DNA from: Pictodentalium vernedei
Lineage: Eukaryota > Mollusca > Scaphopoda > Dentaliida > Dentaliidae
Length of the DNA stretch: 64,000 bases
Direction of reading: 5' to 3'
Assembly: GCA_031216915.1 (NCBI GenBank)
Contig: CM062289.1
Location: 25,377,533-25,441,532, forward strand
Shown piece after piece: positions 10,361 to 22,529 of the stretch; position 1 is the first letter of the stretch, and every line of letters starts with the position of its first letter. The notes below the pieces were generated by a model. That model saw only the letters and a program-made list of their open reading frames with translations, ran no database searches and was not told the DNA's origin. Position numbers and translations under genes: made by a program.

Positions 10361-12600
10361 CAAATACTGTTTATTACGGGAATACCGAGCTAATTGACCC
10401 TTTTCACACAAACCGATAATAGACCACAAAGCAAAAAAATGACATAACCCTTTTTGGGAGCCTAATGGCACAAATGGGGTGCATATTTTGAGAGACCCGC
10501 AGAGCACCACTATATTTCCCAAGGCACCATCTATAAATCTGGAGAATACCAAGCAGATTGCCCCATTCGCTAACGAACAGCGAAAAAAAAACTGATGATA
10601 GCCCTTGTAACAAAGCCATTTCCATTCTTTTTTGGTATGCACTGTGGACCCGGAAGGGCGCGCAGTTTGGGGGGGGGGGGGGGGCGCACAGTACCACTGT
10701 GCTTAGCAAAACACCTGTTGTCCATTTAGGAAATACCGAGCTAATTGACCCCTTCTCTAACAAGATTTCAGACAAACCGATAATAGATTGTAAATCCAAA
10801 AATCACAGAATCCCTCTTGGGAGCCTTATGGCACAAAATGGGTGCATATTTTGGGGGGCCCGCAAAGCACCAACATGCTTCCCAAGGACCTACCTATAAA
10901 TCTGGAGAACACCAAGCAGATTGCCCCTTTTGCTAACAATTAATCAGAAAAACTGATAAAAGCCCATATAACAAAAACATTTCCCTTCCTTTTTGGGGTT
11001 GCTTTGTGAACCCAGAAGGGTACAAAATTTGGGTTGGCCCGAACAGAAGCACTGTGGTTAGCAAGACGCCTATATACCGAGCTAATTGACCCTTTCTCCA
11101 ACAAGATTTCACACAAATCGATAATATACTTCAAAGCATAAAACTACAGAACCCTTATTGGGAGCCTTATGGAACAAAAGTGGTGCATATTTTGGGAGGC
11201 CCACAGAGCACCACTATGCTTGCCATGGCATCTTCTATAAATTTGGAGAAAACCAAGCAGATTTCCAAATTCACTAACGAACAGCGAGAAAAACTGATAT
11301 TAGCTCATATAACAAAAACACTTCCCTTCCTTTTTTGGGTCGCTTTGTGGACCCAGAAGGGTGAAAATTGGGGCGGGGGGGGGGGCGCACAGAACCACTG
11401 TGGTTAGCAAGACACCTACTGTTAATTTCTGGAATACCGAGCTAACTGACCCTTTCATTAACAAGATTTTACACAAACCGATAATAGACTATAGAGCATA
11501 AAACTACAAAACCCTTTTTCGGAGCCTTATGGAACTAAAGTGGTGCATATTTTCGGGGGCCCGCAGAGACCACTATGCTTCCCAAGGCATCTTTTGTAAA
11601 CCTCTAGTATACCAAGCAGATTGCCCCAGTTGCGAACAAACGGCGAGAAAAATTGATAATAGCCCATATAACAAAAACATTTCCGATCCTTTTTTGGGTC
11701 GCTTTGTGAACCCAGAAGGGTGCACAATTTGGGGGGCTCGCACAGAACCACTGTGGTTAGCAAGACATCTACTGTTTATTTCTGGAATACCGAGCTAATT
11801 GGACCTTTCATTAACAAGATTTCACGCAAACCGATAATAGACTATAAAGCATAAAACTACAGAACACTTTTTGGGAGCCTTAGGGAACGAAAGTGGTGCA
11901 TATTCTGGGGGGGGGGGGGGGGGGGGGGGGGCGTCAAGCACCAGTATACTTGCCAAGGCATCTTCTATAAATTCGGAGAATACCAAGCAGTTTGCCCCAT
12001 TCGCGAATGAACAGCGAGAAAAATTGATAATAGCCCATATGAGAAAAACATATCCCTTCCTTTTTGGGGTCGCTTTGTGGACCCAGAAGGGTGCAAAATT
12101 TGGGGGCCGCACAGAACCACTGATATAACAAAAACACTTCCTTTCCTTTTTTGGGTCGCTTTCTGGACCCAGAAGGGTGCAAAATTTGGGGGGCCCGCAC
12201 AGAACCACTGTGGTTAGCAAGACACCTACTGTTTATTTCTGGAATACCGAGCTAATTGTCCGTTTCATTAACAAGATTTCACACAAACCGATAATAGACT
12301 ATAAAGCATAAAACTACAGAACCCTTTTTCGGAGCCAAATGGAACAAAAGTGGGCATATTTTTGGGGGCCCGCAGATCATCACTATGCTTGCCAAGGCAT
12401 CTTCTATAAATTTGGAGAATACCAAGCAGATTACCCCATTCGCGAACGAACAGTGAGAAAAATTGATAATAGCCCATATAACAAAAACATTTCCCTTCCT
12501 TTTCTGGGTCGCTTTGTGGGCCCAGAAGGGTGCAGAATTTGGGGGGCCCGCACAGAACCACTGTGGTCAGCAAGACACCTACAGTTTATTTATTTAAATC
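10360..12600 (+). repeat. Left-arm array, ~353-bp unit, ~6 copies
   Basis: Units carry GGAATACCGAGCTAATTGAC, then ACCAAGCAGATTGCCCCATT, then a G-run before the next unit. Starts such as AGCAAGACACCTACTG recur at 11409 and 11760; one unit near 12125 has an extra partial copy. A G run of about 25 bases lies at 11907-11931. Confidence 0.9.
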
Positions 12601-15600
12601 TTGTTAATAAAAACGTCAAATAGCTCGGTATTCCAGAAATAAACAGTAGGTGACTTGCTAACCACAGAGGTTCTGTGTGGGCCCCCCAAATTTTGCACCC
12701 TTCTGAGTCCGCAAAGCGACCCCAAAAAGGAAGGGAAATGTTATAAGGGCTATTTTCAGCGTTCCTCGTTGATCGGTAGCGAATGGCGCTATCTGCTTGG
12801 TATTCTCCAAATGTATAGAAGATGCCTTGGCAAACATAGTGGTACTCTGCGGACCCCCCAAAATATGCAACGCTTTTGTTCCACAAGGCTCCCAAAAAGG
12901 GTTCTGTAGTTTAATGCTTTATAGTCTATTATCGGTTTGTGTAAAATCTTGTTTATGAAAAGGTCAGTTAGCTCGGTATTCCAGAAATAAACAGAAGGTT
13001 CTTGCTAACCATAGTGGTTCTGTGCGGTCCCCCCAAATTTTGCACCCTTCTGGGTCCACAAAGCGACACAAAAAAGGAAGGGAAGTGTTTTTGTTATATG
13101 AGCTAATATCAGTTTTTGCTCGCTGTTCGTTAGCTAATGTGGCAATCTGTTTGGTATTCTCCAAATTTATAGAAGTTGCCTTGGGAAGCATAGTGGTACT
13201 CTGCGGGCCCCCCGAAATATGCACCACTTTTGTTCCATAAGGCTCGCAAAAAGGTTTCTGTAGTTTTATGCTCTGTAGTCTATTATCGGTTTGTGTGAAA
13301 TCTTGTTAATGAAATGGCCAATTGTCTCGGTATTCCAGAAATAAACAGTAGGTGTCTTGCTGACCACAGTGGTTCTGTGCAGTCCCTCCCCCCAATTTTG
13401 CACCCTTCTGGGTCCACAAAGCGACACAAAAAAGGAAGGGAAATGTTTTTGTTATATGGGATATTATCAATTTTTCTCGCTGTTCGTTCGCGAATGGGGT
13501 AATCTGCTTGGTATTCTCCAAATTTATAGAAGATGCCTTGGCAAGCATAGTGGTGATCTGCGGGCCCCCCAAAATATGAACCACTTTTGTTCCATTTGGC
13601 TCCGAAAAAGGGTTCTGTAGTTTTATGCTTTATAGTCTATTATCTGTTTGTGTGAAATCTTGTTAATGAAAGAGACAATTAGCTCGGTATTCCAGAAATA
13701 AACAGTAGGTGTCTTGCTAACCACAGTGGTTCTGTGCGGGGCCCCCAAATTTTGCACCCTTCTGGGTCCACAAAGCGACCCAAAAAGGAAGGGAAGTGTT
13801 TTTGTTAAATGAGCTAATATCAGTTTTTTTTTTCCCTGTTCGTTAGCGAATGGTGCAATCTACTTGGTATTCTCCAAATTTATAGAAGATGCCTTGGGAA
13901 GCATAGTGGTGCTCTGCGGGCCCCCCAAAATGTGCACCACTTTTGTTCCATAAGGCTCCCAAAAAGGGTTCTGTAGTTTTGCGCTTTATAGTCTATTATC
14001 GGTTTGTGTGAAATCTTGTTATTGAAAGGGTCAATTAGCTGGGTATTCCAGAAATAAATAGTAGGTGTCTTTCTATCCACAGTGGTTCTGTGCGAGCCCC
14101 CCAAATTCTGTACCCTTCTAGTTCCACAAAGCGACCAAAAAAAAGGAAGGAAAGTGTTTTTGTTATATGGGCTATTATCAATTTTTCTCGCTGTTCGTTA
14201 GTGAATGGGGCAATCTGCTTGGTATTCTCCAAATTTATAGAAGATGCCTTGCGAAACATGGTGGTGCACTGCCGGCCCTCCAAAATATGCACTACTTTTG
14301 TTCCATAAGGCTCCCAAAAAGGGTTCTGTAGTTTTATGCTTTATAGTCTATTATCGGTCTGTGTGAAATCTTGTTAATGAAATGGTCAATCAGCTCGGTA
14401 ATCCTGAAATAAACAGTAGGTGTCTTGCTAACCACAGTGGTTCTGTGCGGGCTCTCCAAATTTTGCACTCTTCTGGTTCCACAAAGCGACCCAGTAGGTG
14501 TCTTGCTAACCACGGTGGTTTTGTGCGAGCCCCCCAAATTTTCTACCCTTCTCGTTCCACAAAGCGACCAAAAAAAAAAAGGAAGGGAAGTGTTTTTGTT
14601 ATATGGCTATTATCAATTTTTCTCGCTGTTCGTTAGTGAATGGGGCAATCTGCTTGGTATTCTCCAAATTTATAGACGATGCCTTGGGAAGCATAGTGGT
14701 GCTCTGCGGGCACCCCAAACTATGCACCACTTTTGTTCCATAAGGCTCCCAAAAAGGGTTCTGTAGTTTTAGGCTTTATAGTCTATTATCGGTCTGTGTG
14801 AAATCTTGTTAATGAAATGGTCAATCAGCTCGGTAATCCTGAAATAAACAGTAGGTGTCTTGCTAACCACAGTGTTTCTGTGCGGGCTCTCCAAATTTTG
14901 CACTCTTCTGGTTCCACAAAGCGACCCTAAAACGGAAGAGAAATGTTTTTGTTATATGGGCTATTAACAATTGTTCGTTAGCGAATGGGGCAATCAACTT
15001 GGTATTCTCCAAATTTATAGAAGATGCCTTGCGAAACATGGTGGTGCACTGTCGGCCTCCCAAAATATGCAGCACTTTTGTTCCATAAGGCTCTCAAAAA
15101 TGGTTCTGTAGTTTTATGCTTTATAGTCTATTATCGGTTTGTGTAGAATCTTGTTAATGGAAGGGTCAATTAGTTCGGTATTCCAGTAATAAACAGTAGG
15201 TGGCTTGCTAACCACATTGGTTCTGTGCGGGGCCCCCACATTTTGCACCCTTCTGGTTCCACAAAGCGACCCAAAAAGGAAGGGAAATGCTTTTGTTATA
15301 AGGGCTTTTATCAGTTTTTCTCGCTGTTCATTAGCGAATGGTGCAATCTACTTGATATTCTCCAATTGTATAGAAGATGCCTTGGGAAGCATAGTGGTCT
15401 CTGCGGGCCCCCCAAAATATGCACCACTTTTGTTCCATAAGGCTCCCAAAAAGGATTCTGTAGTTTTACGCTTTATAGTCTATTATCGGTTTGTGTGACA
15501 TCTTATTATTGAAATGGTTAATTAGCTCGGTATTCCAGAAATAAACAGTAGGTGTCTTGCTAACCACAGTGGTTCTGTGCGGGCCTCCCAAATTTTGAAC

Positions 15601-16610
15601 CCTTCTGGGTCCACAAAGCGACCCCAAAAAAGGAAAGGAAATGTTTTTGTTATATGGGCCTTTATCAGTTTTTCTCGCTGTTCATTAGCGAATGGGGCAA
15701 TCTACTTGGTATTATCCAAATTTATAGACGATGCCTTGGGAAGCATAGTGGTGCTCTGTGGGCTCCCCAATATATGCGCCACTTTTGTTCCATGAGGCTC
15801 CCAAAAAGGGTTCTGTAGTTTTATGCTTTATAATCTATTATCGGTTTGTGTGAAATTTTGTTAATGAAAGGGTCAATCAGCTCGGTAATCCAGAAATAAA
15901 CAGTAGGTGTCTTGCTAACCACAGTGGTTCTGTGCGGGCCTCCTAAATTTTCAACCCTTTAGGTTCCACAAAGCGACCCAAAAATGGAAGGGAAATGCTT
16001 TTGTAATATGGGATTTTATCAGTTTTTCTCGCTGTTCATTAGCGAATGGGGCAATCTACTTGGTATTCTGCAAATTTATAGAAGATGCCTTGGGAAACAT
16101 AGTGAATGCTCTGCGGGCCCCCCCAAAATATGCACAACTTTTGTTCCATAAGGCTCCGAAAAAGGGTTCTGTAGTTTATGCTTTATATTCTATTATCGGC
16201 TTGTGTGAAATCTTGTTAATGAAAGGGTCAATCAACACTGTATTCCAGAAATGGACAGTTGGTGTCTTGCTAACCACATTGGTTCTGTGCGGGCTATCCA
16301 CATTTTGCACCCTTTTGGGTCCACGTAGCATCCCAAGAAAGGAAGGGAAATGTTTTTATTGTATGGGCTATTATCAGTTTTTATGACTGTTTGTTAGCGA
16401 AAGGGGCAATCTGCTTGGTATTCTCCAAATTTATAGATGGTGCCTTGAGAAACATAGTGGTGCTCTGCGGGCCCTTCAACATATGCACCCCTTTTGTGTC
16501 ATTAGGCTCCCAAAAAAGGTTATGTCATTTATTGCTTTGCGGTCTATTACCGGTTTGTGTTAGAGAAAGGGTCAAATAGCTCGGTAAGCCCGTAATAAAC
16601 AGCGTTTTGC
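12600..16610 (-). repeat. Right-arm array, inverted ~353-bp unit, ~11 copies
   Basis: The same unit in reverse orientation: AGTAGGTGTCTTGCTAACC recurs near 13349, 13705, 14063, 14418, 15548 and 15901. The arm is nearly twice as long as the left, so the array expanded asymmetrically. The switch point near 12600 is AT-rich and contains no coding sequence. Confidence 0.9.
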
Positions 16611-16895
16611 TTGCTAAGAAACAGTTATTTGATGAATCATGCACATGGAGAATTTTCTTCACATAATATATACATTACAATGGATGGCATACCATCCAGC
16701 CCTCTCTACCTCCCTGACAGCTGGTAATTGCGGACGGACATACAGACGGACAGAAGACGGAAGCAGGACAACTCGCAGTTAATAGTCATTAGGTGAATTA
16801 TATTCGACAAAGAAAAAAAAGAAAAAAATAATATATATATTATAATGGCTGGCATGCCAGCCTGCCATCAGGTTACTCGCGGTTTATCCAATCCC
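16610..16895 (-). repeat. Right terminal inverted repeat of giant element 1
   Basis: Inverse of the left terminus including both 16-bp hairpins (GGATGGCATACCATCC near 16681, GGCTGGCATGCCAGCC near 16846) and the GACGGACATACAGACGGAC segment. Confidence 0.85.
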
Positions 16896-16924
16896 TATAT
16901 CATATATATATATATAAGGATGAA

Positions 16925-17060
16925 AGACTCTGACGCCGATGGGGATCGAACCACTGCCTTGATGAGAGTACACTTCTGCGGCACCAATCGCCTAGCGAAA
17001 GTGGATCAGCGCCACAGACCACTCGACTACCGACAAGCCCCCCCAAAGGTATGCTGGTAG
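16925..17060 (-). other. tRNA-like sequence, Ser/Leu type, probably SINE head
   Basis: On the minus strand a GTAGTCGAGTGGTC segment resembles a class II tRNA A box, and CAGTGGTTCGATCCCC resembles a B box. The interval is long enough for an extended variable arm. Acceptor ends do not pair convincingly, so I read it as a tRNA-derived repeat, not a working tRNA gene. Confidence 0.4.
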
Positions 17061-17446
17061 ATCGAGGGTCCATGGAACTGGCACAGTCCACACGAAATTA
17101 CTCGGTATCCCCCATAATTAGTTGTTTACAATGAATTATACCATGTAATGCAGATGAAATCAATGAGAATCAATCTCTTTTTCAAATTTCTTTATATCTT
17201 TATGTCAGACTCTACATGTAGGTCCATAAAAAGAGTGAACATAAATATAGAAATATTAATATAAACTATGTATAAACCATATATAAAATACGCGTCGACT
17301 TTTATAAATTATGCAAGGCTTCCAGGCTATTTATCAAGTATTGCATATACAAATAATACAAGATAGGGAATCCGAAGCAATCAAAGATGTGCATGTACTG
17401 GGATTTCAGGGGATATGCAGGTACAGGATTTCGTTCCAATGTTTAA
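17061..17446. other. Non-coding stretch, nothing recognised
   Basis: AT-rich DNA with no recognised repeat or domain. Confidence 0.4.
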
Positions 17447-18716
17447 ACGTTTGAGAAATGAACAAGCATGACAAAATAACGAACTCATCGCACACAGCAG
17501 TAAATGAATATATGTCGCACACACCAGTATAAAAGCTAGAATACCGCACACATGTTCGCTAATATTTAGCTTTTTTCCTTCCCTCCCCCTCTTAAAATGT
17601 ATCCACTCCTGTACAGTTTTTGACCAGTCGAACAAAATAATAATTTCATTCAGCCTAAGGTGGATAGTATTGTGGAATCGCTTCAGTTGAGAGGAGCTTC
17701 AGTTGGTGAGCTGTATTCACTCTGACGCTTGATGAACTTTTGATGAATTGATACTTTGGTCAGTTGGTTATGGGAACATTGAGATGACAATACGTATATT
17801 TTGACGGTGTGTTGAAATATTTTATACTGCTGTGTGTGGTATTCTAGCTTTTATACTGCTGTGTGCGAAATAAATTTACTGCTGTGTGCGGTATTCTAGC
17901 TTTTATACTGCTGTGTGCGATATAAATTTACTGCTGTGTGCGGTATTCTAGCTTTTATACTGCTGTGTGCGATATAAATTTACTGCTGTGTGCGGTATTC
18001 TAGCTTTTATACTGCTTGGTGCGATATAAATTTACTGCTGTGTGCGGTATTCTAGCTTTTATACTGCTTGGTGCGATATAAATTTACTGCTGTGTGCGGT
18101 ATTCTAGCTTTTATACTGCTGTGTGCGATATAAATTTACTGCTGTGTGCGGTATTCTAGCTTTTATACTGCTGTGTGCGATATAAATTTACTGCTGTGTG
18201 CGGTATTCTAGCTTTTATACTGCTGGGTGCGATATAAATTTACTGCTGTGTGCGGTATTCTAGCCTTTATACTGCTGTGTGCGATATAAATTTACTGCTG
18301 TGTGCGGTATTCTAGCTTTTATACTGCTGTGTGCGATATAAATTTACTGCTGTGTGCGGTATTCTAGCTTTTATACTGCTGTGTGCGATATAAATTTACT
18401 GCTGTGTGCGGTATTCTAGCTTTTATACTGCTTGGTGCGATATAAATTTACTGCTGTGTGCGGTATTCTAGCTTTTATACTGCTGTGTGCGATATAAATT
18501 TACTGCTGTGTGCGGTATTCTAGCTTTTATACTGCTGGGTGCGATATAAATTTACTGCTGTGTGCGGTATTCTAGCTTTTATACTGCTGGGTGCGATATA
18601 AATTTACTGCTGTGTGCGGTATTCTAGCTTTTATACTGCTGGGTGCGATATAAATTTACTGCTGTGTGCGGTGAGATCGTTATTTTGTCATGCTTATTCA
18701 TTTTTCAAATGTCGTT
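17447..18716. mobile_element. MITE with a minisatellite grown from one arm
   Basis: The left arm (17447-17555: GAACAAGCATGACAAAATAA, then CGCACACAGCAGTAAAT, then AAAAGCTAGAATACCGCACA) is matched in inverse at the right edge (about 18600-18716: TTATTTTGTCATGCTTATTC). The innermost part of the right arm is not single: it is repeated about 16 times as a 52-bp unit from 17829. The left arm keeps one copy, so the repeat unit began as transposon arm sequence. Confidence 0.8.
17829..18672. repeat. Minisatellite, 52-bp unit, ~16 copies
   Basis: The unit runs CTGCTGTGTGCGGTATTCTA, then a middle ACTGCTGTGTGCGATAT. The second motif varies as TGTG, TGGG or TTGG, and like variants cluster, with GGG forms at the right end, a sign of recent local amplification. 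Confidence 0.95.
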
Positions 18717-19318
18717 TACTCAATGTCTTTTTGGAATGTTAAATGCCATAAATTTCATACACTTTCTTTAAATCATGATAACCATTGAAAATACAACAAA
18801 TGTAAGATCTGGTCAATCTCATCTCATCAACTCGACGGAATACAAGAACACAGATCAATTGACTGTTGTAGTAATTTGTTTATTATATGTCAATTAGTAT
18901 TTTAAACTGATCACAACACCTGAAAAATCAAATAGAAATAGATTTATATTGGCCACGCAACTATTTACAATTGATGGAATTCCAAATGCGTAGAAATATC
19001 GAACGTTCGTGTCGATCATGAACTTGAAAGCCCCCCAAAATGGAGGCAAAACTTGAATTTCTATTGGAATCACTTTCGATAACAGAGTCTCTAACGATTT
19101 GTTGGATTCGCATCTTGAAAATAGTTTTTATTGTTATTTTGTAATTTATTACTTTCCAAAGTGTGATTTACTGGGATTTCCGGGTTTGATTATAAACGAT
19201 AACTTCACAAGTGAATTATGCAATCAACAATTGTGTCATGTATCCGTTCGCGCAAACGAAGACGCTTTGTCGTGGGTGTAATGGGGACTTCATTGTTTTG
19301 TTTTTTTTGTTTGTTTTT
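18717..19318. other. Non-coding stretch, nothing recognised
   Basis: No repeat or coding signature seen, apart from a T-rich run before MITE B copy 1. Confidence 0.4.
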
Positions 19319-19559
19319 TTAACCCTTTACCTGACATGAAAAGCAGACGACACTTGCAAAAAAAATTATTGAATGACTATTATTTTCAGGTTGTGTCTCA
19401 AAAATATAGGTTATGACCCCTCATTGGAACGAGCTCGTTCCAATGAGGGGTCATAACCTAAGTTTTAGAGACAAAACATGAAAAAATAATGAAAATTAAT
19501 TGGAGATTTTTGAGAATAGCGCTGGCCGGTTTTGGCCGTTATGTTAGGTAAAGAGTTAA
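19319..19559 (+). mobile_element. MITE family B, copy 1 (piggyBac-like, TTAA)
   Basis: TTAACCCTTTACCTGACATG at the left faces ATGTTAGGTAAAGAGTTAA at the right. The core is a palindrome: GGTTATGACCCCTCATTGGA and its inverse meet at GAACGAGCTCGTTC. The TTAA plus CCCTTT ends fit non-autonomous piggyBac elements. Confidence 0.85.
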
Positions 19560-19596
19560 ATAATATAATTATCGTTAATAATGAAAAGTAATAAAC

Positions 19597-19756
19597 AGAG
19601 TAATCGCTTGACTGGACTGCTTACGTGAAATAATTCATTCGAGGCGAGGGACTATATTGTAAAACACTAGTGCGCATTCGCGCACTCGTGTTTGTACAAC
19701 GTCCCTCACCTCTCATGAATTATTTCACGTAACCAGTCCAGTCAAGCGATTACTCT
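19597..19756. repeat. 160-bp palindrome
   Basis: Outer arms (AGAGTAATCGCTTGACTGGA and inverse) are perfect for over 20 bp. Pairing continues inward through TTACGTGAAATAATTCAT to a GTGCGCATTCGCGCAC centre with a few mismatches. It is probably a MITE of a further family, 38 bp from MITE B copy 1. Confidence 0.85.
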
Positions 19757-20039
19757 CTATGTTCTCCACGGCATTTTCGAATAGACCGCGACTGGAATGT
19801 TTGGCAACGGAGTAAATGAGGAGACGCAATCTATATTTGTCATTTGGCAACAGGCAGACGCTTTTTCAACAAAAAATCAAGTACGTTCGATTTGCTATAA
19901 TATTATTGTAACCGATTTTCAAATCGCATGTCGCGAAACGCGTAAACTGCGCAATTGTTTTATTAAGTTCTGTAACTGGTCGTAGAAAAAGCAGTATTTT
20001 CTCATACGGCATTAATAAACGACACAAGATCGAACGCAT

Positions 20040-20600
20040 GGACAAACTACGATGGTATTGAGGTGTGGATTGAATGGGCAAACTATGGTGGTATTGAGGG
20101 GTGGATTGAATGGGCAAACTATGGTGGTATTGAGGGGTGGATTTGATGGGCAAACTACAGTGGTAGTGAGGGGTGGATTTGATGGGCAAACTGCAGTGGT
20201 ATTGAGGGGTGGATTTGATGGGCAAACTACAGTGGTAATGAGGGGTGGATTTGATGGGCAAACTACAGTGGTTTGATGGGCAAACTACAGTGGTATTGAA
20301 GGGTGAATTTGATGGGCAAACTATGGTGGTATTGAGGGGTGGATTTGATGGGCAAACTACAGTGGTATTGACGGGTGGATTTGATGGGCAAACTACAGTG
20401 GTATTGAGGGGTGGATTTGATGGGCAAACTACAGTGGTATTGAGGGGTGGATTTGATGGGCAAACTACAGTGGTATTGAGGGGTGGATTTGATGGGCAAA
20501 CTATGGTGGTATTGAGGGGTGGATTTGATGGGCAAACTACAGTGGCATTGAGGGGTGGATTTGATGGGCAAACCACAGTGGTATTGAGGGGGATATTTGT
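20040..20600. repeat. Minisatellite, 36-bp unit, ~15 copies
   Basis: The unit is GGTATTGAGGGGTGGATTTG plus ATGGGCAAACTACAGT. One unit is truncated near 20271. Frames stay open on both strands (VVLRGGFDGQTT on plus; a Pro/Asn/Thr-rich frame on minus), purely from unit length. Confidence 0.95.
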
Positions 20601-20705
20601 GGTAGTCATATAATAAAGTGGAAATATTGTGCTACATCCACATTTACACTAGATTGTCCTATCGCTTTAGTAATCTTAAGAGAGTTCAAGAATAATCGAG
20701 GTACC

Positions 20706-21067
20706 GGGATCGCGGTGGCTCAATGGTAGACTGTTGGACTTCTATGCTAGAGGTCCCGAGTTCGATCCCCGTCCGGAACGACCCGCGTTGTGTGATAGGC
20801 ACTTTATCCTGGATGCCTACACGGGGGCACAATGACGCCGTGTACTAAGGCGTACTGCACGTCGATGGTGCACATGTCTTCAACCGCTGCAACCCTGCTT
20901 GAGCGGAGCTTGAACAGAGTTAGTATATTGAGGAGCTGACAGTTGCTCGTCGATGCTCGGTGGTTCTCTCCGGGTACTCCGGCTTCCTCCACGGGTAAAA
21001 CTGTCACGGTCACGATTAGCCACTGTGCATGAGTATGTGACCTTAATCACCAACAAATAAATAAATA
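20706..21067 (+). mobile_element. SINE with tRNA-derived head (type 1)
   Basis: Head with an A box (GTGGCTCAATGGTAGAC) and B box (GAGTTCGATCC); then a body with TACTGCACGTCGATGGTGCA and TTCTCTCCGGGTACTCCGGC; then a (TAAA)n tail. The 12-bp direct repeat AATCGAGGTACC flanks it (20694-20705 and 21068-21079), a clean target-site duplication. Confidence 0.85.
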
Positions 21068-21079
21068 AATCGAGGTACC

Positions 21080-21398
21080 ATTCCGAACGTAGCTTTAAAC
21101 ACTTTGTAGACAGGCAAAATGCCATCGTCCACCTTGAAGCTGTATTTCTATTAAAACAAGTTAGGGAGAGTTTGGCAATTTTAACTGGATTAATCGAACA
21201 ACCATTGCTAACGTATCTTAAGCACTTTGCCAACAAACAATATGTCAGCAACCATCTTCAAGCGATATTTTTGTAGTAATCCTTTGAGGGATGCACAGTT
21301 GAATTAATCCATTTACTATTCCTGGCGTAGTTTTAAACTTTTTATCAGCAGGCAAAATTTCAGCATCCATCTTGAAGCAAGCTTTCTTTTAAAATAAT
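21080..21398 (-). other. P450 3' flank: three diverged ~125-bp tandem copies
   Basis: Related blocks occur near 21080, 21200 and 21320, each with a TAGCTTTAAACACTTTGTAG-like segment and then an ATCTTGAAGC segment. They lie just after the P450 stop codon (minus strand) and may form its 3' UTR; no clear polyadenylation signal was identified. Confidence 0.5.
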
Positions 21399-21586
21399 CT
21401 AGTTATGGTTGCGTATTTTCAACTGCACGTAATATGGCAGGGCCGAGTGCATAATAGTAAACTTTCCTTTCAGTGCTGGCGTGGGTTCTCCCTCTGGTGG
21501 AAGAAATTCGTATCTTTGTACAAGTGATGCAACTGTTAGGAAAAGATTCATTTTAGCAAACGATTCTCCAGGACAGACTCTTCTAC
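21399..21586 (-). CDS. Cytochrome P450, CYP2 clan, last exon
   Basis: This exon encodes the heme-binding loop and C-terminus of a microsomal P450 monooxygenase (heme-thiolate, ER membrane). It opens with GT completing a glycine codon and reads RRVCPGESFAKMNLFLTVAS, then SLVQRYEFLPPEGE, to a TAG at 21399-21401. The 3' splice site is TTTCAG at 21587 upward. Joined to the exon ending at 23913 it gives FFLGRRVCPG, matching the invariant FxxGxRxCxG motif with its cysteine ligand. The final-exon size (188 nt) and split glycine fit the usual last intron of CYP2-clan genes. No disabling change is seen in this exon. The exact family cannot be assigned. Confidence 0.88.
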
Positions 21587-21608
21587 CTGAAATATACAAA
21601 GATAATAC

Positions 21609-21925
21609 TACAGTTAAAACTAGTAGTCCTGTCATGAAATGCGCCCAAATAGCACGTCGATCTACACGTTAATATACGCGATAGACCATAGTAAGGCTAT
21701 CAAATTCTGTACATATGGCCTGTGCACAAGCAATGTTTCAGCCAATGGACCTCAGGGTAACCCGGAGGTCCATTGGCAGAAACATTGCCTGTGTTTACTA
21801 CGAGTAACCAGGAGACCCTGCCGTGCTTTGGATGCCATTCGATATTGCAATTGCGCGCAATTCCTACGCACAATTAAGCTTAGATAAGCGCACAGTTCAT
21901 GACAGGACGTCTAGTTTTAACTGTA
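21609..21925 (+). mobile_element. MITE family D, copy 1 (Tc1/mariner-like, TA)
   Basis: TA-flanked inverted termini: CAGTTAAAACTAGTAGTCCT at 21611 faces ACGTCTAGTTTTAACTG ending at 21923. The core palindrome has AATGTTTCAGCCAATGGACC and its inverse. TA duplication and CAGT ends point to the Tc1/mariner superfamily. Confidence 0.85.
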
Positions 21926-22384
21926 TAAGGCTTAAAATAAAAGATATAGATTTATACAAACACCCAGCTCTCTCCACACCAGTATAATTATGTTAGAATT
22001 CAATATTATTATGGTTTATTTGTTCACCTAATTTTCGTGAAGTCTGTGCGCATAATACCGTTGATGAAACGTGATGTCTTTAGTCACCAAGATATACATT
22101 AATTCTTTCGTACTTCAGTTATAGTTATTCCAATCAATAACCTCACCCCACCCCCCCTCCACCCCATTTCATAATGACCACCATACAGAAGCGATTCTCT
22201 AGTTTTTTAATTCCACTGTTTAACTTTAAAAATTAATAAGAGTTCAGGTAGTTATCATCCAAAGCCATGACTATGTCGATTTAAATGCTGATAGAAATGA
22301 GGAAATTATCTTTAGTCTTACAATTCCTGAAGCTTTGTTTTAGATATTTCTGTTTTTGATGTGAAAATGCTTAGTAGATACAGA

Positions 22385-22435
22385 TAAAGTTTCGGCCAAT
22401 GGACACCCGGCTTCAAGGCGGAAAATCCATTACAT
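22385..22435. repeat. Fragment resembling the D/E hairpin core
   Basis: TTTCGGCCAATGGACACCCG followed by a partial inverse arm. No D or E termini flank it. Confidence 0.4.
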
Positions 22436-22529
22436 ACACCTTTTATCATATGACTCGTCCGTTTTGTTCACTTTAAAACATTTGATATTTTGTTTTCATA
22501 TTAATCAGTAATAAATTAAGCCTTCCGTC

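Larger units (their letters stand above)
10046..16895. mobile_element. Foldback-type giant element 1, inserted in (TA)n
   Basis: A 6.85-kb element with inverted termini: GGGATCGGATAAACC at 10046 faces its inverse (GGTTTATCCAATCCC) ending at 16895. Inside each terminus lies an array of a ~353-bp unit. Units run one way from about 10360 to 12600 and the opposite way from about 12600 to 16610. TA runs flank both ends, so a TA duplication is possible but unreadable. Long modular inverted repeats built of tandem units are typical of foldback elements (FB, Galileo, sea-urchin TU). No transposase frame is present, so it is non-autonomous. Confidence 0.85.

Noticed and set aside
10352-16579. Numerous 60-130-codon frames across the foldback element
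   Set aside because: All are shadows of the 353-bp unit in various frames and both orientations; none has a domain.
3584-18672. CRISPR-like regular arrays (18, 45 and 52 bp)
   Set aside because: No unique spacers; whole units repeat head to tail in a eukaryotic setting.
19866-20613. A 247-codon minus frame and a 122-codon plus frame
   Set aside because: Both are readings of the 36-bp minisatellite plus unrelated flank, with no domain.
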